Shown in pieces: positions 1 to 7,839 of a stretch of 64,000 nucleotides of DNA (within the stretch, counting starts at the first letter, position 1; each line of letters begins with the position of its first letter). The notes under the pieces are model-generated. The model was not told the origin of the DNA. It made no database searches and saw only the letters and a program-made list of their open reading frames with translations. Source of the DNA: Devosia limi DSM 17137 (GTDB taxonomy: Bacteria; Pseudomonadota; Alphaproteobacteria; Rhizobiales; Devosiaceae); the NCBI RefSeq assembly GCF_900128975.1, contig NZ_FQVC01000009.1:62001-126000 (forward strand). The letters are read 5' to 3'. The position numbers and the translations under genes were made by a program.

Positions 1-84
1 GGCGTCGCCATGGTCACCGGACAATTGTCGCTGTTCGCGTTTTGGCTGCTGCAGACTTTTCCCATTTTCAGTCAAATCGGCTAA
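1..84 (+). CDS. C-terminal end of a membrane protein cut by the window edge
   Basis: Frame 1 is open from base 1 to a TAA at 82-84 and gives 27 residues, a hydrophobic stretch rich in Phe, Leu and Trp that ends in FPIFSQIG. This looks like the last membrane segment of an integral membrane protein. It resembles my memory of the end of CcdA-like cytochrome c biogenesis proteins found in copper islands, but the fragment is too short to assign. It lies next to copper-related remnants. Confidence 0.35.
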   Translation, partial: GVAMVTGQLSLFAFWLLQTFPIFSQIG

Positions 85-220
85 CCCCGTATATTTCCCC
101 GGGACTAGTAGGCTATGGTGTGGTCGCCCAAAACGCCTGGCTGGGCGTGGCTTGGGGGCTGGTCAAAATTCCGCTAGCATTCACCCGGTTGTGACTCGCT
201 ACGAAACCAGACGGTGCCTA

Positions 221-925
221 AGAGGCCGTTTGAGAAGTGCAACGAACGGTTTGTGCTGGCGTGATCCAAGCTTGGACGTGGGCCTCAGAGACCCGTGGCA
301 CCGAGATTGAGCAGAAGACCAAGCGCTACCCGACGGATCTGACGGAGGAGGAGTGGGCGCGGATACAGCGGTTCCTGCCTAGCCTTGCGATAAGCGGGCG
401 TCCGGCTTAGACGGAATTGCGCGAGGTTTTGAACGCGATCCGCTATCTGACCCGCTCTGGCGGGAGCTGGCGCGTGCTGCCGAAGGATTTTCCGCCCTGG
501 CAAACCGTCTATTGGTGGTTTCGCTGCTTCGTTCTGCGCTTCATGTTCCACACGATCCGCGACGTGACCCTGATGCTCGATAGCGAGCGGCCGGGCGAGA
601 GGCGGGCCCTCGGGCGCAAGCGCCACATCGCCGTGGACACCGATGGTCGTCTACTGTTTATCAATCTCACCGCCGCCGGACATCTCCGACTGCGCCGGCC
701 CCCAGATGATCCTCGACAGAGTGCGCAAGCGCTGGCCCAGGCTCAGCATCTGTTCGCCGATGGCGCCTACGACTGCACCAAGCTCAAGGATATGACCGCC
801 TTTCTCGACTTCACCGTCGAGATCGTCAGACGGTCTGATGCCGCCCAGGGCTTCGGAGGCCTCCCGCGCCGCTGGGTCGCCTCGCGCTTTCCGTCACCAG
901 ATGCGCCGCCTTCAACAGCGGCAAG
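221..925 (+). pseudogene. IS5-family transposase remnant
   Basis: The reading runs from about 285 (TKRYPTDLTEEEWARIQRFL) through LREVLNAIRYLTRSGGSWR, LPKDFPPWQTVYWWFR, GRKRHIAVDTDGR and FADGAYD to RRSD near 830, all diagnostic of IS5-family DDE transposases. It is broken. An in-frame TAG at 408-410 sits where family members have Arg-Lys, the middle is deleted or frameshifted near 565-600 and 680-765, and the end is missing after about 860. A sequence resembling an IS5-type terminal repeat (gaggccgtttgagaag) is at 222-237; no right end was seen. The element is dead. Confidence 0.8.
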
Positions 926-939
926 TGATGGCTGACTGG

Positions 940-1060
940 GGCCCGAGAAAGCTCGATTTTGGCCGGCGATAGCGTCAACGATGCCGCAGTGCTGGCGACC
1001 GCCGATATGTGGGCATCGCGATGGACCCCTGCCCGGACCTCTCCATGTGCTCGCGCGTTG
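940..1060 (+). pseudogene. Fragment of a heavy-metal P-type ATPase
   Basis: Around 959-1005 the plus strand reads AGDSVNDAAVLATADM, a decayed version of the hinge motif [17 protein letters not shown] of P1B-type ATPases. A frameshift follows at about 1005, after which the out-of-phase sequence still resembles the next family residues (IAMGTG). Nothing upstream or downstream continues the ATPase. It is one of two copA-type fragments in the first 6.5 kb, the other being on the minus strand at 5719-6190. Confidence 0.65.
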
Positions 1061-1360
1061 TCGATCAGGGCCCGCCAGGACCACTGTGCTTGTAAACCGT
1101 TCACGGATCGAGCCCCCGATTGGATTATTGCTCGGGTCTAGCCGCTGATCAAAGTCGATCTCCAGCTTCCATGGCGTACAAGCTTTGTTGGTGAGGCTAA
1201 TGCGCATTGATGTCGCAGTGCCAGCGCCGGCTCCTTGGCCTATGAATGTCTAGAGTCAAGCAGCCCAGCTGCGTATTGTCCTGATGACCTGCGTTTCTCG
1301 CACGCAGGCGTACTCAAGCTGGTCGGTCATACTCCGCTACTTTCCATTGCACATTAATCC

Positions 1361-1894
1361 ATGGAGGAACACGTCGTGCCAGACCAGACAGTCCATCGAG
1401 ATACTAATCGCTTGAATTTTCAACCAACGATTTCGCGGCGAACCATGGTTCAAGGGTCTGCGGCTCTTCTCCTGGGTTCCGTCGCATTCAGCGGCACGGT
1501 AGCTGCGCAATCTGTGGGAGCTGAGCACCGAGTGCAGATGCTGAACAAGGATGGAGAGGGGCGTCGGATGCAGTTCGAACCAGCGTTCCTTAGGATCGCG
1601 CCCGGAGATACCGTTATATTTGTGCCTACCGATAAGGGTCACAACTCCGAGATCATTGCCGATATGCTTCCAGCAGGTGGTGAGACTTGGAAAGGCAAGA
1701 TCAACGAAGAGATCTCAGTGACCCTCATTGCTGAAGGGCTCTATGCCTACAAGTGCCTGCCCCATTTCGGAATGGGTATGGTGGGCCTTATTCAGGTTGG
1801 CGGAGACACCTCGAACCTACAAGCGTTGCAAGAGACGAAAATCCCTCCGAAGGCGGCAGACAGAATGAAGGAACTGATCCAGCAGATTGGATAG
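1361..1894 (+). CDS. Pseudoazurin (type 1 blue copper protein), Tat-exported
   Basis: A 177-residue periplasmic electron carrier of the cupredoxin fold. The N-terminus carries a twin-arginine signal (SRRTMVQG, then a hydrophobic run ending in VAAQ). Copper ligands are visible: His in KGHNSE (about residue 88) and the C-terminal Cys-His-Met cluster in KCLPHFGMGM (about 132-141). Pseudoazurins usually pass electrons to denitrification or other redox enzymes; none is present here. It sits between IS and copper-ATPase remnants, so it looks like a surviving gene of a former copper or redox island. The signal peptide is preceded by an unusually long N-region of about 27 residues, so a later start is possible. 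Confidence 0.9.
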   Translation: MEEHVVPDQTVHRDTNRLNFQPTISRRTMVQGSAALLLGSVAFSGTVAAQSVGAEHRVQMLNKDGEGRRMQFEPAFLRIAPGDTVIFVPTDKGHNSEIIADMLPAGGETWKGKINEEISVTLIAEGLYAYKCLPHFGMGMVGLIQVGGDTSNLQALQETKIPPKAADRMKELIQQIG

Positions 1895-2039
1895 AACTGC
1901 CCGATTGTTACTCGGCTTTTGCAGTGGGAGGGAGCGCGGTGCTTCCAAGTTGTCCAAGCGGACAGCCCCATTGCATGCCGGGAGCATTAAGTTTGGTGCG
2001 GATGGCCGAGCCAGGCTGCCGCATGGCTATTGGAGCCCT

Positions 2040-2520
2040 GCGGCAAGGCTCCCCTGCGTTCGCCGCTGCGTCTTGTGGTTGAGCATGACCCCGCCCGATC
2101 CGGTAGTACATGCGGGCCGCGATAGCCGAGGCGACGCCTAACGCCACCACTTCGCGCAGCCGCTCCGGAACGGCATGATCATCGCCTCGCGTGCTCACAT
2201 AAGCGTACCGACGTTCGATCAACCCCTGTCACGGAACACGCCCGACGCTGGCTGACCTCAAAGCACTCGTGGAGGAAAGCCACGGCCTCTTGCCGGGCGG
2301 TGGGCGTTTACCGTTTTTTGCTGAGATCATCCTTGAACCTGGCGTTGCGAGCATCACCCTCGTTCAGCGGCGTCTTGAGCCGGCCTTCTCTCCCTCGAGT
2401 GTCTTGAGTTGCAGTGCCTCACGGACATCCATGCCGCCGAACTTGGCTTCGTACTTGTAGAACGTGGCGCTGCTGACCCCGTGCTTGGGGTACACATTGG
2501 CAGTCGGCCTCCTAGTCTCC
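2040..2520 (-). pseudogene. IS3-family (IS407-like) transposase remnant
   Basis: Read on the minus strand from about 2500, the sequence gives YPKHGVSSATFYKYEAKFGG and then LKTLEGE, the OrfA helix-turn-helix and leucine-zipper start of IS3-family elements. After several frameshifts it resembles the start of OrfB (a run like EAVAFLHECFEVSQRRACSV near 2290-2240, then RERLREVVA-like and MYYRIGRGH segments near 2180-2080). No single frame is open, and the catalytic DDE domain is absent, so this is a dead 5'-half fragment. About 480 bp carry recognisable traces. Confidence 0.7.
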
Positions 2521-2624
2521 TGCCCTTGATGATTCCGAAATCCTTTCCTCGCTGAATCGCGCCTCCTTCATCACCCCTCTCTGGTCGGCTCTACTCCTTC
2601 TCGGCGAAAATCTAAGGGCTTACG

Positions 2625-2879
2625 TCAGTCGGCAGACGATCCATCCTTTTCCTCATCGAGCAGCACAGCGTTGGCGCCGGTGGGAGATAGGCGGACGACA
2701 TCGCCCTCTATGGCCGCCACAAGGCCACCCGGGATATAGTGGCTATGGCTGCCATGCGAACCGCCTCCAACAATCTCGAGCTTAATACGGTCTTCTTCTA
2801 CAGAAGCAACCTTGCCGACCGGGACGCCATCGGCCCCAATGACCAACATGCCGTGGACGATTTCCGAAAGTAAATCCAT
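2625..2879 (-). CDS. DUF2171 family protein
   Basis: Encodes 84 residues starting MDLLSEIVHGMLVIGADG. The pattern VVGADG..VGKV..VEEDRIKL, followed by SHSHYIP and a short acidic tail, is that of DUF2171, a small PRC-barrel-like domain of unknown function often seen near stress or metal genes. The frame extends upstream to 3032, but that extension overlaps the neighbouring transporter and has no family resemblance, so the ATG at 2879 is preferred. The product is predicted cytoplasmic. Confidence 0.75.
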   Translation of the reverse strand: MDLLSEIVHGMLVIGADGVPVGKVASVEEDRIKLEIVGGGSHGSHSHYIPGGLVAAIEGDVVRLSPTGANAVLLDEEKDGSSAD

Positions 2880-3019
2880 TAATCTATCTCCATCACAGCA
2901 ACATCGTCCGGCCGCGACCTGCCAAGTCCAGCGTGTCACATGTGTTCGAGTCACGAAGCACTGCCGAGTTTGCTGAAGCAACTTAACTGAACCGCCTGCC
3001 ATTGGCAAAAACTCGCCCT

Positions 3020-3640
3020 TTATGGCTTCCATTTGCCCCTGTGCACAGCTTTGTGATGTTCGCGATGCGCGTCGCGCAGAATTTCAATTCCTCCCCAGGC
3101 CGCAAGACCCGCGACGGCAACACCAACCAGGAGATCCGGCCAGTTGCCCCCAAACCACCAAACGAGACCTCCCGCGACCAGTATCCCACCGTTCGAAATG
3201 AAGTCATTGACGCTAAAGGTATTGGCCGCCCGGACATTCACGTCGGGCGCCTCGATACGCTTCAGCAGCCATATGCAGGTGCCATTCACAAGCGCTGCGA
3301 TGAGAGCCATGGAGGTCATGAGCGGACCCAGTGGCTCGGAGCCAAGATAGTAACGCCGAACCGCATCTATTAGAATGCCAGCAGCAAAAACTAGCAGTAA
3401 TCCTCCCGATATGTTGGCCACGATCCGCTTCCATTTGTCCGAGCGCGACATGGCAAACAGGCTTATTGCATAGACTAAGCTGTCAGAAGTGTTGTCCAAG
3501 CCATTGGCTATCAGCGCGCTGGAATCGCCCGCGGTCCCCGTCGCGAAAAAAGCGACCGCAATTGCCAAGTTCAACAACAGCACGATCCAGAGGACCTGCC
3601 GCTGACGATACGCTGGAGGGCTCGCTATGCTATTGGCCAT
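3020..3640 (-). CDS. Cation diffusion facilitator (CDF) family transporter, short form
   Basis: A 206-residue inner-membrane protein with about six hydrophobic segments. Aspartates in GLDNTSDSL (helix 2) and VNDFISNGG (helix 5) occupy the metal-site positions of CDF exporters, though the usual His of the HxxxD motif is Asn here (NxxxD). The C-terminal cytosolic domain of typical 300-residue members is missing; the protein stops shortly after helix 6 with a basic, His-containing tail (DAHREHHKAVHRGKWKP). Short CDF-like proteins of this type occur in proteobacterial metal islands. The substrate (Zn, Co, Cd or another divalent ion) cannot be read from the sequence. Confidence 0.8.
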   Translation of the reverse strand: MANSIASPPAYRQRQVLWIVLLLNLAIAVAFFATGTAGDSSALIANGLDNTSDSLVYAISLFAMSRSDKWKRIVANISGGLLLVFAAGILIDAVRRYYLGSEPLGPLMTSMALIAALVNGTCIWLLKRIEAPDVNVRAANTFSVNDFISNGGILVAGGLVWWFGGNWPDLLVGVAVAGLAAWGGIEILRDAHREHHKAVHRGKWKP

Positions 3641-3786
3641 GCGTCGATTTGCATTTCAAAATCGTGCCTTGCTGGCCACATCAATTTGGCCATCCAATAT
3701 TCAATCCTCGCTGCGTTTCGCCAAAACCTTCCATAGACCAAAGGTGGCCGAGAGGTCCGCTTCCGATTCGTTAACCATAACGATTA

Positions 3787-4899
3787 ATGCTGCAACTTCC
3801 AGTTTGGAGCGTTCCTGTGCGCGGCAGTTACCTAATCCACCTGAAGCTCGTTCATTGGTCCCTGTTGGGTGGCTTACTCATTACAAATGTTTTGACATTG
3901 GCAGCATTGCTGATGAACACGGAAATCGTCGGGATCTGGAAAGAGCGCTCAGATACCCTGGCTGCCTATGAAGAGCGAATCGCCCAACTTAGCTTAAGTG
4001 TCGATCGACTTCGATTCAGAGAACTTGCAAATTGGGGTAGTAGCACCAGCCTCAAACTGCAAGAGCTTGCTGAGCTGCAAATGCGAGTGGAGGAGAAGCT
4101 TAGCACCGTACAAGCACTAGCTGAGGCTGCGGCCGGCATGGGTGTATCGAGATTTCCGACGCCGGGTCGGCAAGTGGCACGGGCGTTGGCTGAAGAAAGT
4201 GGTGGGGCAGATCCACTTGATATCGTTGAGGCGGACCTCCAAACCATGGAACAAGAGATCGTCGCAGCGGTGGCGATACTTTCTGTGGCCGCCAACAATT
4301 CAACCGACGCGATCGTCGCGGAGCTAAGAGGTATCGGCCAAACCCTGGATGAAACCGCTGCGGGGCGTGGCGGTCCATTGGTGCCCTTATCCGATATTCT
4401 CCCCGAGACCGGTGAACTCGATATTCGAGAGGCCGTCGCGGCATTGGATCGCTTCCGCGAGGCTCGTCATGCAATGGACGATCTGCCGATCCACCGGCCA
4501 GTCGATACTTTGTCGGTCAGCTCGGACTTTGGCGCGCGCAAGGATCCTTTTACCGGCCAATCGGCGTTTCACTCCGGGATCGACTTCCCAGCACCCACCG
4601 GAACACCGGTGCGGAGTGCCGGCCGTGGAGTAGTTACTTTCGTGGGTTGGAAGGGGGACTACGGTAATGTGGTGGAAATCAGTCATGGTTCAGGTTTCGT
4701 CTCTCGATACCCGCATCTGTCGAAGGCTCTTGTCCAAGAAGGTGATCGGATAGAAGCGGATATGCAGATTGCTTTAGTGGGTTCAACTGGTCGGTCCACT
4801 GGCCCGCATTTGCATTTTGAGCTGCGAAACCAAAACGGTGCCATCGACCCGGCGCCTTATCTAGCGGCAGGGGACCGACTATTGCCTTTCGACACTTAA
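3787..4899 (+). CDS. M23-family murein endopeptidase with membrane anchor
   Basis: A 370-residue protein. A single N-terminal membrane helix (residues ~20-45) is followed by a long helical, partly coiled-coil region (about 55-230) and a C-terminal M23/LytM domain (about 240-360). Zinc-site motifs are present: HSGIDF (HxxxD) and HLHFE, with SSDFGARKDPF as the domain entry. Such proteins cleave peptidoglycan cross-links in the periplasm. The canonical Tyr-Ala-His-Leu reads RYPHLS here. The ATG at 3787 gives a short basic head before the helix. No operon partner is evident, and it diverges from the CDF gene. Confidence 0.88.
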   Translation: MLQLPVWSVPVRGSYLIHLKLVHWSLLGGLLITNVLTLAALLMNTEIVGIWKERSDTLAAYEERIAQLSLSVDRLRFRELANWGSSTSLKLQELAELQMRVEEKLSTVQALAEAAAGMGVSRFPTPGRQVARALAEESGGADPLDIVEADLQTMEQEIVAAVAILSVAANNSTDAIVAELRGIGQTLDETAAGRGGPLVPLSDILPETGELDIREAVAALDRFREARHAMDDLPIHRPVDTLSVSSDFGARKDPFTGQSAFHSGIDFPAPTGTPVRSAGRGVVTFVGWKGDYGNVVEISHGSGFVSRYPHLSKALVQEGDRIEADMQIALVGSTGRSTGPHLHFELRNQNGAIDPAPYLAAGDRLLPFDT

Positions 4900-5336
4900 G
4901 CGAAAGACGGTTGGCGAGAAGGGATCGATGCGCGTCTCCATCTGTTCGGTATTTCTTCCAACAAGGGAATGACGGTGGAGCTGGAGGCCTTCGGTTGTTG
5001 GACGAATGGTCCTAGCTTCCGGATTGGGCAAAATGTGATTCTAACTTGCTAATGGTAGCAATTGATGACTGCCGCACGATTTGCGGGTTCGGTTTTGCCA
5101 GGTGCTGGACCAGGCCTGCCGGCAGGGCTGCGGCGCTGTGTGGGGGCGGCAACAGGGGGTCGCTGGGTGTATGCTTGGCGGACGCGAGGCTCGATTGAGC
5201 CTGGCAGGGTGGGTGGTCAATGCGATTGTTGCTGGAAGATGAGCGCGATTGAACGCAGGCGAAGATCGAGCAGAAGCAGGACCTGCCCCTGCACGTACTG
5301 CGCGTCGAAAGGGGCGTGATGGTATGCTACGGCCCG
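4900..5336. other. No convincing gene
   Basis: This 437-bp stretch has several overlapping open frames on both strands but none with a recognisable domain or a ribosome-binding site. A minus-strand run near 5310-5240 (PFDAQYVQGQVLLLLDLRLR) looks protein-like and could be the broken end of a gene downstream of the HMA protein, but it meets a stop quickly. Confidence 0.5.
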
Positions 5337-5531
5337 CTAGGGTGATATCTCTCTGTGGTGTGTATCTTCCAAAGCTTGCAGGACTGAAACCTGAGATGCG
5401 GCAGTCTCCACCTTCACTGTCCGCGAAGCGGGATCTGCGTGGACGACGGAGTTCTGATCGAGGTTGGTGATGGCCCCGGTGACCGACTTTGCGCCGCCGC
5501 CGCAGGTCATTCCTTCGATATGAAATTGCAT
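5337..5531 (-). CDS. HMA-domain copper-chaperone-like protein with altered CxxC motif
   Basis: A 64-residue heavy-metal-associated domain: MQFHIEGMTCGGGAKSVTGA, then the VEVDxxSRTVKVETxA-like second half. These small proteins normally bind Cu(I) through GMTCxxC and hand it to a CopA ATPase. Here the motif reads CGGG, so the second ligand cysteine is replaced by glycine. The protein is otherwise full length with a good ribosome-binding site (aaggag 5-9 bases upstream of the ATG at 5531) and a MerR-type promoter. It is either inactive or altered in metal preference. Confidence 0.8.
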   Translation of the reverse strand: MQFHIEGMTCGGGAKSVTGAITNLDQNSVVHADPASRTVKVETAASQVSVLQALEDTHHREISP

Positions 5532-5564
5532 GAGAAGCTCCTTGTTCTACAGCCCATGCACATT

Positions 5565-5595
5565 GCCGTAAGGGTTGCAACGATGGTAAGGTCAA
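5565..5595 (-). promoter_or_regulatory. MerR/CueR-type promoter of the HMA gene
   Basis: On the minus strand, TTGACC (5595-5590) and TACGGC (5570-5565) are separated by 19 bp, the over-long spacing typical of promoters activated by MerR-family metal regulators such as CueR/HmrR. The spacer contains ACCATCGTTGCAAC. It lies about 35 bp upstream of the HMA gene start. No MerR-family regulator is encoded in this window. Confidence 0.6.
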
Positions 5596-5620
5596 GGGTT
5601 GAATTTTCAAACTCCTGCTA

Positions 5621-5718
5621 TTGACCTTGCCATCGTTGGACGTCGGGTCGTCCGTTCGAGCCGACGTCCGAACATGAAAGGAGGCGACTATGAACGCTCC
5701 AGTGAGCGCTCTATCCTG
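5621..5718 (+). promoter_or_regulatory. Diverging metal-type promoter and orphan gene start
   Basis: A second -35-like TTGACC followed by TTGCCATCG (5621-5635) faces right and is closely similar to the minus-strand promoter beside it. A strong ribosome-binding site (aaaggagg, 5677-5684) and ATG (5690) follow. The open frame ([11 protein letters not shown]) runs only about ten codons before entering antisense copA sequence at 5719. This looks like the 5' end of a gene whose body was replaced by an inverted fragment. Confidence 0.5.
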
Positions 5719-6190
5719 TCACAGCGTGATCCGCCGCAGCCGCAGGGCGTTGGCGATGACCGAGACCGAAGACAGGCTCATTGCCGCCGCTGCGATCACC
5801 GGTGACAGCAGCAGCCCGGTGAGGGGGTAGAGCAGTCCGGCGGCGATCGGCACGCCAAGGGCGTTGTAGCCAAAGGCGAAGAACAGGTTCTGCTTGATGT
5901 TGCCGAAGGTCGCCCGCGCCAGCTTGCGCGCCCGCACGATGCCCATCAGGTCGCCCCCCAGCAGGGTGATGCCCGCGCTTTCCATGGCCACATCAGCCCC
6001 GGTGCCCATGGCGATGCCGACATCGGCGGCGGCAAGGGCCGGGCGTCGTTGACCCCGTCGCCTGCCATGGCGATCTTGTGGCCGTCCCTGCGCAACTGGT
6101 CGATCAGCGTCTTCTTGCCTTCCGGCAAGATGCCTGCGCGCACCTCGTCGATGCCAAGCTTGCTTGCCACCGCCCGGGCGGTGCGTTCAT
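5719..6190 (-). pseudogene. copA: C-terminal fragment of copper-translocating P-type ATPase
   Basis: Read leftwards from 6190: [20 protein letters not shown], then [11 protein letters not shown], then the hinge motif MAGDGVNDA, a one-base deletion near 6040, then [20 protein letters not shown] and the last two membrane helices ([34 protein letters not shown]) to the natural end ALRLRRITL. The N-terminal metal-binding, actuator and phosphorylation (DKTGT) regions are missing. The fragment starts at a 7-bp tandem repeat fused to a resolvase fragment. It is not functional. Confidence 0.88.
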
Positions 6191-6232
6191 TGTCGCCTGT
6201 CGCCTGTCGCCTGTCGCCTGTCGCCTGTCGCC
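6191..6232. repeat. Six perfect tandem copies of TGTCGCC
   Basis: Six contiguous copies of the 7-mer TGTCGCC fill 6191-6232 at the junction between the copA fragment and the resolvase fragment. The first copy overlaps the copA GDN codons, so the array probably grew by replication slippage at the recombination junction. Confidence 0.95.
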
Positions 6233-6340
6233 TCTGCTGCCCGGCGCTTGCGGTCCTCGTAGTCTTTCTGGGCGATGGCGGCCAGCATGTCCAGCATCAT
6301 GCCATTGATTGCGTCCAGCATACGTCCGGAGAACTCGTCG
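6233..6340 (-). pseudogene. Fragment of a Tn3-type serine resolvase/invertase
   Basis: The minus strand from about 6340 reads [20 protein letters not shown] and then [15 protein letters not shown], matching the segment after the catalytic domain of Tn3-family resolvases ([21 protein letters not shown]). The N-terminal catalytic half and the C-terminal HTH are both absent. It runs straight into the TGTCGCC array and the copA fragment. A transposition or resolution event probably created the junction. 6341-6545 carries no recognised gene. Confidence 0.7.
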
Positions 6341-6545
6341 GCATTGCGGGGTCAGCATCTGGTGGGAAGTGGGAACAACCTGATTGATGCGCTGTGCCCG
6401 CGCCCATCCGATGTGGCATGATTGTTGGCGCGTCAACCGATGCTAACCGATTTTGGTTCATGGTGTCAGTGTAGCTCAGCATCGGCAAAACACGGCGGCA
6501 GGACCAGACGCACCACTGGTCATCGCTGTGCCGCGCAATCAGCGT

Positions 6546-7022
6546 TTAGCTGAATTTTAGTCCCAGCTTCTTGCGTGGTGCCTTCGCTGGCGCCACTGCA
6601 ACCGGAGGCGCCTTCACCGTGCGTCCCAGCCCGTTAGCCTTGGCCAAAGCGGATCGCGTCGCGGAATAGCTTGGAGCCGTCATCGGGTAGTCCTGGGGCA
6701 GGCCCCATTTCTCGCGATACTGATCAGGCGTCAGTTGGTGATGGGTTGCCAGGTGCCGCTTGAGCGATTTGAATTTCTTGCCATCTTCCAGACAGACCAG
6801 AAAATCCGGCGTTACCGACTTTCGAATTGGCACGGCGGGGGCAAGTTTTTCCGTTACCTCGGTACTGGGTGCGGCCCCCAAGCCGCGTAATGCCGCATGG
6901 GTATCGGCGATGAGCTTGGATAGATCAGCAGCCGCAACAGAATTATGGCTGACATAGGCCGCCACAATATCGGTAGACAGCCCAATGAAATCGTCTTCAA
7001 TAGTGGCAGGCTCGTCGGTCAT
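6546..7022 (-). CDS. mucR: Ros/MucR-family zinc-finger transcriptional regulator
   Basis: A 158-residue protein with the central MucR domain. A C2H2 zinc finger of prokaryotic Ros type is visible as CLEDGKKFKSLKRHLATHH, followed by TPDQYREKWGLPQDYPM and the basic tail (APRKKLGLKFS). MucR/Ros proteins bind AT-rich DNA and repress genes for exopolysaccharide, motility, virulence or plasmid functions in alphaproteobacteria. It is a single gene, read toward the copper remnants. The start at 7022 (MTDEPATIEDDFIG) agrees with the family N-terminus. Confidence 0.93.
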   Translation of the reverse strand: MTDEPATIEDDFIGLSTDIVAAYVSHNSVAAADLSKLIADTHAALRGLGAAPSTEVTEKLAPAVPIRKSVTPDFLVCLEDGKKFKSLKRHLATHHQLTPDQYREKWGLPQDYPMTAPSYSATRSALAKANGLGRTVKAPPVAVAPAKAPRKKLGLKFS

Positions 7023-7472
7023 TGCTCGATCCAGGTGAATTTTATTCCAGATAGTTCAGGCGGTTCGCTCTCTAACCACACCAAGAACACTCGTCCCCAA
7101 AATTTAGCGGCTTTGAGCCGGTAGGATGCGGCGGCTTGACACTTACGTGGCAACAGTCGATCGCGTGATTTGGTTCTCGTCGTGTACACTATTTCCGCTT
7201 TTTCGGCCTAATTCCAGTCCTGACCTTTCGGTCAACCCCAGCGTACCGGGTTAAGCAAGCGTGCCGCAGCTCACGAACTAGTAATCCGATCGCCCCGGTC
7301 CTTTGCCTGAACGACCCCTGCCTGTGCCAGGACGGCGCATAATCCCATGCTCAGGGAGATCTGTCCAACGTCGGCGCCAGCCAGCAGGCGTATCTTACGA
7401 CTGGCGGTTCCCCGGGGAGACCACCCCGCTCGCAAACACAGCTCTATCCCCGGCTTCCGGCCCGACTTGTCC
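7023..7472. other. Intergenic region without a recognised gene
   Basis: About 450 bp upstream of mucR and of the following leader. Short open frames exist but show no family resemblance. A TTGACA at 7136-7141 lacks a clear -10 partner. Confidence 0.5.
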
Positions 7473-7614
7473 GATCAACCCATCAAGGGTCCGGCTATGC
7501 AGAGCATGCGGCCGCTGCGGCAAATGTCTTCGCGGTGATCGCGCCCGGTCCACCAGCCTTTCGGGTCGCTGTCGAGCGGGGATGGTCCCTGCCTCAAGAC
7601 AGGGAACCGCATCA
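7473..7614 (+). promoter_or_regulatory. Leader copy A, conserved with 29311-29439
   Basis: This segment shares ordered blocks with the leader at 29311-29439: gatcaaccca...gggtcc, gcggccgct, an 18-base identical block at 7531-7548 (CGCGGTGATCGCGCCCGG), and tcgagcggg.atgg.cc at 7572 onward, followed by short hairpins and the start of a homologous small gene. Spacing is conserved within a few bases (58 against 52, and 41 against 39). A cis-acting RNA or promoter element is likely; its role is unknown. Confidence 0.6.
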
Positions 7615-7798
7615 ATGTCATACGATATCACCTCGCCCGCAAGCCGCCTTTTACCTCTCCCGGGCCATGATGGTCCCCGTTGTCCTCTTCTGCATCGACG
7701 GTCAGTTCGGTGTCATGGAAGCCCGCGAATATGATGGGGACGAAGGCTCGAGCGTTCATGAATATGATCCGCACGAGTATGGTGGCTGGGCTCATTGA
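7615..7798 (+). pseudogene. Small conserved protein, frameshifted paralogue of 29440-29625
   Basis: The downstream frame reads AAFYLSRAMMVPVVLFCIDG, then QFGVMEAREYDGDEGS and HEYDPHEYGGWAH, clearly homologous to the 61-residue protein at 29440 (shared M.PVILF..D..FGV...E.DG.E....YDP...GG). The expected ATG (7615, MSYDIT) is one base out of frame with it, as if one base had been inserted near 7630. Either the gene is broken, or translation starts at the internal ATG at 7667. The function is unknown. It is followed by a hairpin and then the TOPRIM gene. Confidence 0.55.
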
Positions 7799-7817
7799 GC
7801 CCGGTATGCACCTGCCG

Positions 7818-7839
7818 CTTGCGCCCGTCAGGGCGCAAG
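7818..7839 (+). terminator. Hairpin after the small gene
   Basis: A perfect 9-bp stem (cttgcgccc / gggcgcaag) with a 4-base loop starts 20 bp after the stop of the small gene. No T-tract follows, so it could terminate transcription or stabilise the 3' end. Confidence 0.45.

Noticed and set aside
5041-5610. 189-codon minus-strand open frame
   Set aside because: It overlaps the HMA gene and its promoter in another frame, is Arg/Pro/Ser-rich, and shows no domain; judged a compositional shadow.
6191-6232. CRISPR-like array
   Set aside because: The repeats are contiguous 7-mers with no spacers and no cas genes; it is a simple tandem repeat.
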